From Gammaproteobacteria bacterium (GTDB taxonomy: Bacteria; Pseudomonadota; Gammaproteobacteria; Competibacterales; Competibacteraceae), in the NCBI GenBank assembly GCA_020047885.1, contig JAIFNF010000055.1:1-7685 (forward strand): 7,685 bases of DNA, in the 5' to 3' direction. The position numbers and the translations under genes were made by a program. The notes under the pieces were generated by a model. That model was not told where the DNA came from and did no database searches. It was given only the letters and a program-made list of their open reading frames with translations. Below, one piece after another: positions 1 through 4,197 of this stretch; position 1 is the first letter of the stretch, and every line of letters begins with the position of its first letter.

Positions 1-1
1 T

Positions 2-157
2 TGCCAATACAGCCGAATGTTACCGGGACCGCATGAAACCATCCGGTGCAGTAGCCGGGACACCGCGCAGCGCATCGCCGATTGGCTGAATAGTCAGGTG
101 GCGGATGATGACGCGACGGCGCAAGCGTTGCGCGAACGCCAGGAGCGGTGCGGATGA
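2..157 (+). CDS. 3' end of an unidentified phage gene
   Basis: An open frame enters from the left edge and stops at the TGA at 155-157, which overlaps the next start codon as ATGA. The last 30 or so residues are charged and probably helical (AQRIADWLNSQ followed by ALRERQERCG). They look like real protein. An ATG at 17 is in frame but has no ribosome binding site in front of it, so the gene more likely begins outside the window. Two other frames are blocked early: one stops at 34-36, and an 18-codon frame starts at 33. I do not recognise the family. The support is the coding-like C-terminus and the coupling to the next gene. Confidence 0.5.
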   Translation, partial: CQYSRMLPGPHETIRCSSRDTAQRIADWLNSQVADDDATAQALRERQERCG

Positions 158-579
158 GCCAACTCGCCTTCTTTGAAATGCCGGAACCGCAAAGGCCGAC
201 AATGGTAATGCCGGTTAAGCAGATCAACCCGCACCATTTAGGGTTATCAGGACACGCGCTCAAAGGGCGTTGGTGGACGATGTGGCAACGATGCACCAAT
301 CCCAATCAGGAGAATTATCCGAATTATGGCGGGCGCGGTATCCGCGTTTGCGATGCCTGGGCGGCTTACGACGTTGACGGCGCACCGGCTCCGGGCTTTC
401 TCAATTTCCTAAAAGATATGGAGGCCAGTTGGCCGGGGCCGGGATTTGACCTTGACCGCGTCAACCCGGACGGCGATTACAGTAAAGAAAATTGCCGGTG
501 GCTGGATAAGCGACAAAACATTGCCCGCGCCAATCGTTCGCGGTTCGGCATGAAGTACCGGACAAGGTATCGCGCATGA
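154..579 (+). CDS. Small phage protein of the AP2/HNH-like 'GGRGI...CRW' family
   Basis: This 141-residue protein carries the signature of small phage proteins usually annotated as AP2-domain or HNH-like. It has W-x-x-M-W-Q-R-C-T-N-P-N followed by NYGGRGIRVCDAW at about residues 40-70, then FDLDRVNPDGDYSKENCRW at about 100-118, and ends in a basic tail. In relatives the LDRxxxDGxYxxxNCRW stretch is the core of a DNA-binding or HNH-derived fold. No clear catalytic HNH histidine pair is visible, so nuclease activity is doubtful. The ATG at 154 is preferred over the in-frame GTG at 148 because AGGAG at 141-145 lies 8 nt upstream and the ATG overlaps the preceding stop. The gene ends in an ATGA overlap with the next ORF. 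Its role is unknown; DNA binding is inferred. Confidence 0.7.
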   Translation: MSQLAFFEMPEPQRPTMVMPVKQINPHHLGLSGHALKGRWWTMWQRCTNPNQENYPNYGGRGIRVCDAWAAYDVDGAPAPGFLNFLKDMEASWPGPGFDLDRVNPDGDYSKENCRWLDKRQNIARANRSRFGMKYRTRYRA

Positions 580-650
580 ACGCACTCTTCCTGCTGGCCT
601 ATGGCTTTCTCGCTGGAATGGCTGTCACGCTGTTGTGGGTGGCGCTATGA
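576..650 (+). CDS. 24-residue single-span membrane microprotein
   Basis: A very short frame starts at an ATG that overlaps the stop of the gene before it (ATGA at 576-579) and ends at 648-650, where it again overlaps an ATG. The product is almost wholly hydrophobic (MNALFLLAYGFLAGMAVTLL then WVAL) and would form one transmembrane helix. Both ends fit the ATGA coupling used throughout the window, which supports real translation. No family is recognised. Small membrane peptides are common in phage early regions, but a function cannot be assigned. Confidence 0.5.
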   Translation: MNALFLLAYGFLAGMAVTLLWVAL

Positions 651-883
651 CGCTTGCTTCCCAGGGCAGTCCGGCGTATGATTTATCTCAAGTGCTAGTA
701 ACACTTCAAGAAGCGGTTCCCCGCCCCGACAATGCGGTTTTTTTGTGCCTCACAGGTTTTGCTCCTATGGGGGATGGTCCTGTCCGTAAGGCTGGGCGCA
801 CGTCTTCTTGCGTGTTACTAACATCCCTCGCCAACGCCTTAGTAAGCGTGGCTCAAGTCTCAAGAAGGAGCAACCCGCTATGA
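647..883 (+). CDS. Leader ORF A (Icd/Ash-like), overlapping the C4-like RNA
   Basis: A 78-codon frame starts at the ATGA overlap with the microprotein and ends at the ATGA overlap with rha. It covers the whole promoter, terminator and C4-like RNA, so much of its sequence is constrained by RNA structure. An internal ATG at 767 would give a 38-residue peptide (MGDGPVRKAGRT...). In cassette B the equivalent ATG at 1381 gives a 44-residue peptide in the same relation to the next gene. In phage P1 a small ORF (icd) lies between c4 and ant, and its translation is coupled to ant; P4 has ash-type ORFs in its immunity region. The same coupling role is inferred here. The product may have no function of its own. 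The predicted promoter lies inside the frame, so transcripts starting there could use only the 767 start. Confidence 0.35.
   Translation: MTLASQGSPAYDLSQVLVTLQEAVPRPDNAVFLCLTGFAPMGDGPVRKAGRTSSCVLLTSLANALVSVAQVSRRSNPL
654..682 (+). promoter_or_regulatory. Predicted sigma70 promoter of immunity cassette A
   Basis: TTGCTT at 654-659 and TATGAT at 677-682 are separated by 17 nt. The -10 matches the consensus at five of six positions; the -35 keeps only TTG. The start of transcription would be near 689-690. The same spacing and the same TATGAT recur at the corresponding place in cassette B, which is the main support. Confidence 0.55.
696..713 (+). promoter_or_regulatory. seqA-like target site of C4-like RNA A
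   Basis: TAGTAACAC at 696-704 and CAAGAAG at 707-713 are reverse complements of GTGTTACTA (812-820) and CTTCTTG (804-810) inside the C4-like RNA. That is 16 pairs with a small internal loop. CAAGAAG also occurs at the rha ribosome binding site. The site touches the first arm (GCGG, 713-716) of the adjoining hairpin set. Confidence 0.55.
713..744 (+). terminator. Three-arm attenuator-like hairpin A with U tract
   Basis: GCGG (713-716), CCGC (721-724) and GCGG (734-737) can pair as arm 1 with arm 2, or as arm 2 with arm 3. The second pairing is followed directly by seven T residues (738-744), the form of an intrinsic terminator with a short stem. Arm 1 is next to the seqA-like site, so antisense RNA bound there could favour the terminator. 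Cassette B has the same three-arm layout with different bases. Confidence 0.5.
768..830 (+). ncRNA. C4/CI-like antisense RNA, cassette A
   Basis: A three-way junction can be drawn. The closing stem is 768-776 with 822-830 (9 pairs including two G-U and the run GGGATG/CATCCC). Hairpin 2 at 779-796 is capped by CC-GUAA-GG, with one internal mismatch. Hairpin 3 at 799-814 is CACG/CGTG with loop TCTTCTTG (803-810). The single strand TTACTAA (815-821) joins hairpin 3 to the closing stem. The loop is complementary to CAAGAAGG at 861-868, which overlaps the rha Shine-Dalgarno, and to CAAGAAG in the leader. TTACTAA can pair with TTAGTAA at 839-845. C4 RNA of P1/P7 and CI RNA of P4 act this way on antirepressor or early-operon transcripts. 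Exact ends depend on processing and are not visible. A covariance-model match has not been run. Confidence 0.65.
861..870 (+). promoter_or_regulatory. rha ribosome binding site overlapping antisense target (seqC-like)
   Basis: The AAGGAG core at 865-870 lies 9 nt before the ATG at 880. The overlapping CAAGAAGG (861-868) pairs with loop TCTTCTTG (803-810) of the C4-like RNA, with one G-U pair. Binding would mask the Shine-Dalgarno. Confidence 0.6.
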
Positions 884-1515
884 ACAGCCTTACCCCCTTT
901 GCGTCTGCCGTTCCCGTCACCATGTCCAGCCGCGAAATCGCGGAACTGACCGGCAAGCAACACGCTCACGTTATGCGCGATATTCGCGCCATGACCGATC
1001 AGCTTTCCGCCGATCCAAATTTGGATTGGCGATGCGATGCAGAAGCGTATACCGACGAGCAGGGCAAGACCCGCGACATGTACCGGATGGACAAGGATAC
1101 GACCTTGACGCTGGTGTCCGGGTATGACGCCTTGTTGCGCTTTCGCATTATCAAACGCTGGCAGGAACTGGAAAGCGCTATCGCCCTTCCTGTCACCCCT
1201 GCCCTGCCCGTCATGGAATCCTCGCTGGTGCTGGCCTGCGGGGTTGCAGGCACAGAATCAAGCGGGTATGATGGTTATGCCTCGGTAACAACCGGGGTCG
1301 AGGCTATCACCCTCGGAAATCTGGCGCTGAAGCGCCATCCTTGCGATACCGGCGCATTTTTTACGTCTGTCATTTCCTCAATGGCGGACTGTGTGGGGCA
1401 CCCGAAAGGGTGGTCGGTTCCAGATTCCGATTGTGATAACCCCGTACAGTCCGCCGCCATTCTGCTATCACCAGGTGTCGGCGGTCTCCAATCTAAATCT
1501 GGAGTCCCGCTATGA
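880..1515 (+). CDS. rha: Rha-family phage regulatory protein, C-terminus replaced by cassette B leader
   Basis: Residues 15-100 form a complete Rha domain (phage_pRha): SSREIAELTGKQHAHVMRDI, then YRMDKDTTLTLVSGYDALLR and RIIKRWQEL. Rha proteins are phage regulators often associated with antirepressor function and host interference. The start at 880 is chosen for AAGGAG 9 nt upstream and the ATGA overlap with leader ORF A; the open frame runs further upstream into the C4 region. Residues 108-121 come from a 44-bp repeat also found at 1810-1853. From residue 122 to the stop the frame runs through the promoter and C4-like RNA of cassette B, so this tail is probably not an evolved domain. The last 44 codons coincide with leader ORF B and the stop overlaps the bro start. 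Family assignment is firm for the N-terminal half. The native C-terminus is probably the 1805-2509 module. Confidence 0.85.
   Translation: MNSLTPFASAVPVTMSSREIAELTGKQHAHVMRDIRAMTDQLSADPNLDWRCDAEAYTDEQGKTRDMYRMDKDTTLTLVSGYDALLRFRIIKRWQELESAIALPVTPALPVMESSLVLACGVAGTESSGYDGYASVTTGVEAITLGNLALKRHPCDTGAFFTSVISSMADCVGHPKGWSVPDSDCDNPVQSAAILLSPGVGGLQSKSGVPL
1200..1243 (+). repeat. 44-bp direct repeat, copy 1
   Basis: Identical base for base to 1810-1853, offset 610 bp. In the rha frame it encodes a linker containing LPVMESSLVLACG. Its right edge is immediately followed by the -35 element of cassette B. Confidence 0.95.
1244..1272 (+). promoter_or_regulatory. Predicted sigma70 promoter of immunity cassette B
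   Basis: TTGCAG at 1244-1249 and TATGAT at 1267-1272 are 17 nt apart, the same geometry and -10 as in cassette A. Transcription would begin near 1279. It lies inside the rha reading frame and starts on the base after the 44-bp repeat. Confidence 0.55.
1305..1324 (+). promoter_or_regulatory. seqA-like target site of C4-like RNA B
   Basis: TATCAC (1305-1310), TCGG (1313-1316) and AATCTGG (1318-1324) pair with GTGATA (1433-1438), CCGA (1427-1430) and CCAGATT (1420-1426) of the C4-like RNA: 17 pairs with a 2x2 mismatch and one bulged A. AATCTGG recurs at the bro ribosome binding site. The site shares GG (1323-1324) with arm 1 of the hairpin set. Confidence 0.55.
1323..1362 (+). terminator. Three-arm attenuator-like hairpin B with U tract
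   Basis: GGCGC (1323-1327), GCGCC (1332-1336) and GGCGC (1351-1355) allow two exclusive hairpins. Arm 1 with arm 2 closes a TGAA loop. Arm 2 with arm 3 is followed by ATTTTTT (1356-1362), an intrinsic-terminator form. The seqA-like site overlaps arm 1, as in cassette A. Confidence 0.5.
1381..1515 (+). CDS. Leader ORF B (Icd/Ash-like), in frame with the rha tail
   Basis: An ATG at 1381 begins a 44-residue frame (MADCVGHPKGWSVPDSDCDN, then PVQSAAILLS..., ending SGVPL) that ends with the TGA overlapping the bro ATG. It is the last part of the rha reading frame, so it could be made either as part of Rha or alone. It has no visible ribosome binding site. It resembles the small Icd/Ash-like peptides annotated over C4 regions in enterobacterial prophages, but this is recall, not a search. 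Its likely value is translational coupling to bro; ribosomes crossing it would also unfold the C4-like RNA. Confidence 0.3.
   Translation: MADCVGHPKGWSVPDSDCDNPVQSAAILLSPGVGGLQSKSGVPL
1383..1455 (+). ncRNA. C4/CI-like antisense RNA, cassette B
   Basis: A clear three-way junction. The closing stem is 1383-1398 with 1440-1455, 16 continuous pairs of which the outer ten (GGCGGACTGT/ACAGTCCGCC) are perfect Watson-Crick. Hairpin 2 is CACCC-GAAA-GGGTG at 1399-1412, with a GNRA tetraloop. Hairpin 3 is TCGG/CCGA at 1414-1430 with loop TTCCAGATT (1418-1426). The loop pairs with AATCTGGAG at 1496-1504, covering the bro Shine-Dalgarno; GATTG (1429-1433) pairs with CAATC (1489-1493). This is the architecture of P1/P7 C4 and P4 CI RNAs, which repress antirepressor or early-operon expression. 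The fold is stronger than in cassette A. Mature ends are not visible; no covariance-model search was run. Confidence 0.75.
1489..1504 (+). promoter_or_regulatory. bro ribosome binding site overlapping antisense target (seqC-like)
   Basis: GGAG at 1501-1504 lies 7 nt before the ATG at 1512. The block CAATC..AATCTGGAG pairs with 1418-1433 of the C4-like RNA in two runs of 5 and 9 bases (one G-U), separated by a 2-nt mismatch. Confidence 0.65.
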
Positions 1516-1874
1516 ATACCGCTCTATCCTGCCTGTCGTTCCAAAATGTCAGCTTTGATGTTGTTGATCGTTCCGGTCAGCCGTGGTTAAGGTCACAGCA
1601 AATCTCTGTAGCCTTGGGGTATGGTCGAAGCGATCAAGTCAACGATCTCTACGCCCGCAACGCCGACGAATTTACCGATGCCATGACGGCGCTGGTTCCG
1701 CTTCAAACGCCAGGCGGCATCCAAGAAGTTCGTATCTTCTCCCTGCGTGGCTGTCATCTGCTGGGCATGTTTGCCCGAACCGATACCGCTAAAGATTTTC
1801 GCAAGTGGGTGCCCTGCCCGTCATGGAATCCTCGCTGGTGCTGGCCTGCGGGGAGGTGCCGGTCCGGTTTCTGA
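1512..1874 (+). CDS. BRO-N domain antirepressor-type protein, truncated by loss of frame
   Basis: Residues 10-100 make a BRO-N domain: FDVVDRSGQPWLRSQQISVA, LGYGRSDQVNDLYARNADEF, then VRIFSLRGCHLLGMFARTDT and AKDFRKWV, the usual end of this domain. BRO-N is a DNA-binding domain of phage and virus regulators, often in antirepressors. Right after FRKWV the frame enters the second 44-bp repeat in the wrong phase, so residues 101-120 (PCPSWNPRWC...) are an out-of-frame reading of the linker and the gene stops at 1874. The continuation that matches the linker lies in the frame at 1805-2509, one base back. The start is set by GGAG 7 nt upstream and the ATGA overlap with the preceding frame. The gene is either a short functional BRO-N protein or the 5' half of a frame-shifted longer gene. 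Confidence 0.8.
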   Translation: MNTALSCLSFQNVSFDVVDRSGQPWLRSQQISVALGYGRSDQVNDLYARNADEFTDAMTALVPLQTPGGIQEVRIFSLRGCHLLGMFARTDTAKDFRKWVPCPSWNPRWCWPAGRCRSGF

Positions 1875-2509
1875 TTGATGAGACCGGGGAGTGGATGGCG
1901 ACGTACAAGGATGTGGCGGCGACGTTGGGCTTTGTGAACAAGGAACAGCAGTACAGCGCCCGCAATGTCCTGAAATACACCGTGAAAGCCGGGGAGCGCC
2001 AGTTGCGCCACCCGCTGTATGGGGATTTGGTGTCGCTGGCCGGGATTCACCGGATGGTGGCGCAGTTTGAACGGAATGCCGCGTGTATGCCGGAACGGGC
2101 GCAGGCGGCGCGGGCGTTGCGCGAGTGGTTGACGACGGTAGCCGCGCCGTTGGTGGCGCAACCGGCCAGCGCGGGGATGCTGTTGGCGCAACAACGCCCG
2201 CTTCCGGCCGGGCAGTTGGCGCTGGCCTATGATCCGGATTATCAACAGACCGCTACCCTGCTCGCCATTTGGCATCAGACGCTCGGCGAGGCGTTCTACT
2301 TGGCATCTGAGATCGTCAAGAGCGCGTCCGGCGAACTGGCCGAGGCGTTGCGGGAGGTGGCGAAACAGCGCTGGTTTTCGACCGCGCCGAATGCCAAGCG
2401 CCTCGGCAAGTGGTTGTCGTTGCGCCAAGGGCAAGTCGTTGACGGGCTACGGATTGTTTCGACTGCAGATCGGTCGCGCAAGGTTCGCGTGTGGGCGGTG
2501 CAAGCATGA
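1805..2509 (+). CDS. Antirepressor C-terminal module: BRO-N-like segment plus primase-shared C-terminal domain (split gene)
   Basis: This 234-codon frame begins with the repeat-encoded linker (LPVMESSLVLACG). A BRO-N-like segment follows (FLIDETGEWMATYKDVAATL, then GFVNKEQQYSARN, GIHRMVAQFER, ALREWL), then a spacer and a C-terminal domain from about residue 170. The final 40 residues (NAKRLGKWL...GLRIV...VRVWAV) match the primase-helicase at about its residues 798-838, including 23 identical bases. There is no good start. GTG 1805 and ATG 1823 lack a Shine-Dalgarno, and ATG 1895 has GGGGAG only 3 nt away, though it lies 21 nt past the bro stop and could reinitiate. This is the only gene in the chain not entered by an ATGA or ribosome binding site, which suggests it was once fused to an upstream N-terminal domain (rha or bro). 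Its end overlaps the helicase start. Confidence 0.65.
   Translation: MGALPVMESSLVLACGEVPVRFLIDETGEWMATYKDVAATLGFVNKEQQYSARNVLKYTVKAGERQLRHPLYGDLVSLAGIHRMVAQFERNAACMPERAQAARALREWLTTVAAPLVAQPASAGMLLAQQRPLPAGQLALAYDPDYQQTATLLAIWHQTLGEAFYLASEIVKSASGELAEALREVAKQRWFSTAPNAKRLGKWLSLRQGQVVDGLRIVSTADRSRKVRVWAVQA
1810..1853 (+). repeat. 44-bp direct repeat, copy 2
   Basis: Identical to 1200-1243. It begins just after the FRKWV codons that end the BRO-N domain. Read in the frame of 1805-2509 it gives the same linker residues as in rha. The 610-bp offset is one base more than a multiple of three, so the rha frame in copy 1 corresponds to the downstream module's frame in copy 2. Confidence 0.95.
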
Positions 2510-4197
2510 CCGCGCTATCCCTGCGCCCGTATCAAACCGCCAAGATCGCCGAAGCCCGAGCGCTGATGGCGCAAGGCAAGAAATCCATTTGTCTGGTATC
2601 GCCCACCGGTAGCGGCAAAACCGTCATTATTGCCCACATCATTCATAGCGCCCTGGCCAAGGGGAAACGCGTACTGTTTCTGGCGCATCGCCGGGAGTTG
2701 ATCGACCAGTGCGCGGCCAAGCTGCGCGATTTGGGGATTTGGGATTACAACGTGGTGCTGGCCGGGCATCCGCATTCACGCAACCCGGCAGCGCCGGTGC
2801 AGATTGCCAGCATTCAGACCATGATTCGCCGGGAGTTTCCGGCGGCAGATTTGGTCTGCATCGACGAGGCGCATCATGCCGCCAGTGGTTCCTATCAGAC
2901 GCTGATTAAGAACTATCCCGATGCCTATGTGCTGGGCTTGACGGCCACGCCGGAACGCTTGGATGGCAAGGGGCTGGACAGTATTTTCCAGGATTTGCTG
3001 AACGTCGCGACGGTCCCGGAATTGATCGACAGCGGCTTTCTGGTGGCGCCGACGTGCATGGGGCCGTCGCAAGAAGCGGTCGCGCAACTCAAAACGGCGC
3101 TGTCCCGCGTGAAGCAACGCGCCGGGGATTATGCCGAAGATCAACTGGCCGAGGCGATGGATAGCCCGTCGCTGGTGGGCGACATCGTTTCGCACTGGCA
3201 GGACTGGGGGCAAGGGCAGAAAACCATCGTCTTTGCTGCCGGGATTGAGCACTCAAAGCATATCGTCGCCCAGTTCACGGCCGCCGGCATCAACGCGGCG
3301 CATCTGGACGGCACCATGAGCCTGCCGGAACGGGAAGGCGTGCTGAACGCCTGGCGAGGTACCGGTCTGGACGTGGTCAGTAACTGCCAGATTCTTACCG
3401 AAGGCTTTGATTTCCCGGAACTGTCCTGCTGCATTCTGGCGCGACCGACGAAGAGCGTGGCGCTGTACCTGCAAATGGTCGGGCGCGTGTTGCGCACGGC
3501 TCCCGGTAAGGCTGGGGCGCTGATTCTCGATCATGCCGGGAATGTCGTAGAACACGGCCCGCCGCAGATCGAACGGATTTGGACGCTCGGCGGGTTCGCC
3601 AAGAAGCGCAAAGTCGAGAAAACCCATGCCTGCTTTATGCCCGGTTGCGGGGCGCTGTTTGTCGAAAAGGACGCGGGCGCGGTCTGGTGGGTCTCAGCAA
3701 CGCAAGCCGGGATCATTGAAAACTACCGGTTTATGGCGCGAAAGTTCGAGCGCATGGATCGGAGTAGCGCCGAGTTTAGCCAGGAAGCCAAGCTACTGAC
3801 CTGCCCGGCCTGTAGCCATGCCAACTGCAAATTATGCGGGTCGTTCTTCCAGCCGCCCAGCGCCGATAGCCATGATCGGCTGGTGTGTCCGCAGTGCCAG
3901 GCGGAATACGCCAGTGACCGCCTGCCGGAAGGTGAGCAGCAAAAGCGCGGACTGGTCGAGTCGATGGACGGGGCGCTGGTGCTGATCGGCGCGGATAGCG
4001 CAGCGGTCGCCAAGATCAAAGTCAAGAATGAATACAACCGCTTACTGGAACTGGCGCGGCAAAAGAACCATAAGCGCGGATGGGTCTGGTACAAGCTTAA
4101 AGAGCAGTTCAGCGAGGAGCAGTTGCGCGAAGGACTGCCCTGGCATAAGAAAGAGTGGTGGCAAAAAGGCGCTGCTGAATCGCGGGTAGCGCCATGA
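2506..4197 (+). CDS. SF2 DEAH-type DNA helicase with C-terminal zinc-ribbon cysteines
   Basis: This 563-residue protein is a superfamily 2 helicase of the ResIII/UvrB-like type. It has LRPYQ at residues 6-10, Walker A SPTGSGKT at 32-39, DEAH at 120-123, TATP at 146-149, and motif VI QMVGRVLR at 323-330. The region after the helicase core holds cysteines that could bind zinc: C376 and C381, then C433/C436, C441/C444 and C461/C464, the last six spaced like zinc ribbons. The start at ATG 2506 is preferred over the upstream GTG at 2491 because it overlaps the preceding stop as ATGA. The gene precedes and overlaps the primase-helicase, so a role in unwinding or remodelling during phage genome replication is inferred. 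It could instead serve recombination. No nuclease domain is visible. Confidence 0.9.
   Translation: MTALSLRPYQTAKIAEARALMAQGKKSICLVSPTGSGKTVIIAHIIHSALAKGKRVLFLAHRRELIDQCAAKLRDLGIWDYNVVLAGHPHSRNPAAPVQIASIQTMIRREFPAADLVCIDEAHHAASGSYQTLIKNYPDAYVLGLTATPERLDGKGLDSIFQDLLNVATVPELIDSGFLVAPTCMGPSQEAVAQLKTALSRVKQRAGDYAEDQLAEAMDSPSLVGDIVSHWQDWGQGQKTIVFAAGIEHSKHIVAQFTAAGINAAHLDGTMSLPEREGVLNAWRGTGLDVVSNCQILTEGFDFPELSCCILARPTKSVALYLQMVGRVLRTAPGKAGALILDHAGNVVEHGPPQIERIWTLGGFAKKRKVEKTHACFMPGCGALFVEKDAGAVWWVSATQAGIIENYRFMARKFERMDRSSAEFSQEAKLLTCPACSHANCKLCGSFFQPPSADSHDRLVCPQCQAEYASDRLPEGEQQKRGLVESMDGALVLIGADSAAVAKIKVKNEYNRLLELARQKNHKRGWVWYKLKEQFSEEQLREGLPWHKKEWWQKGAAESRVAP

Noticed and set aside
33..89. 18-codon frame starting at an ATGA at 33
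   Set aside because: The product (MKPSGAVAGTPRSASPIG) is not protein-like, lacks a ribosome binding site, and conflicts with the better open frame ending at 157.
1785..1815. Programmed -1 ribosomal frameshift joining BRO-N to the 1805-2509 module
   Set aside because: No X-XXY-YYZ slippery heptamer in the right frame and no obvious downstream pseudoknot seen. A base loss or recombination scar is simpler, so it is only mentioned as a possibility.
1200..1853. 44-bp repeats as attL/attR of an integrated element
   Set aside because: There is no integrase, excisionase or tRNA in view, and the repeats lie inside coding linkers with the same residues. Homologous exchange between antirepressor genes explains them better.
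1754..2434. 226-codon open frame on the minus strand
   Set aside because: It lies opposite the BRO-N and C-terminal module genes, is very rich in Arg, Pro, His and Gln, shows no domain, and has no promoter or ribosome binding site. It is a GC-rich shadow of the + strand genes.
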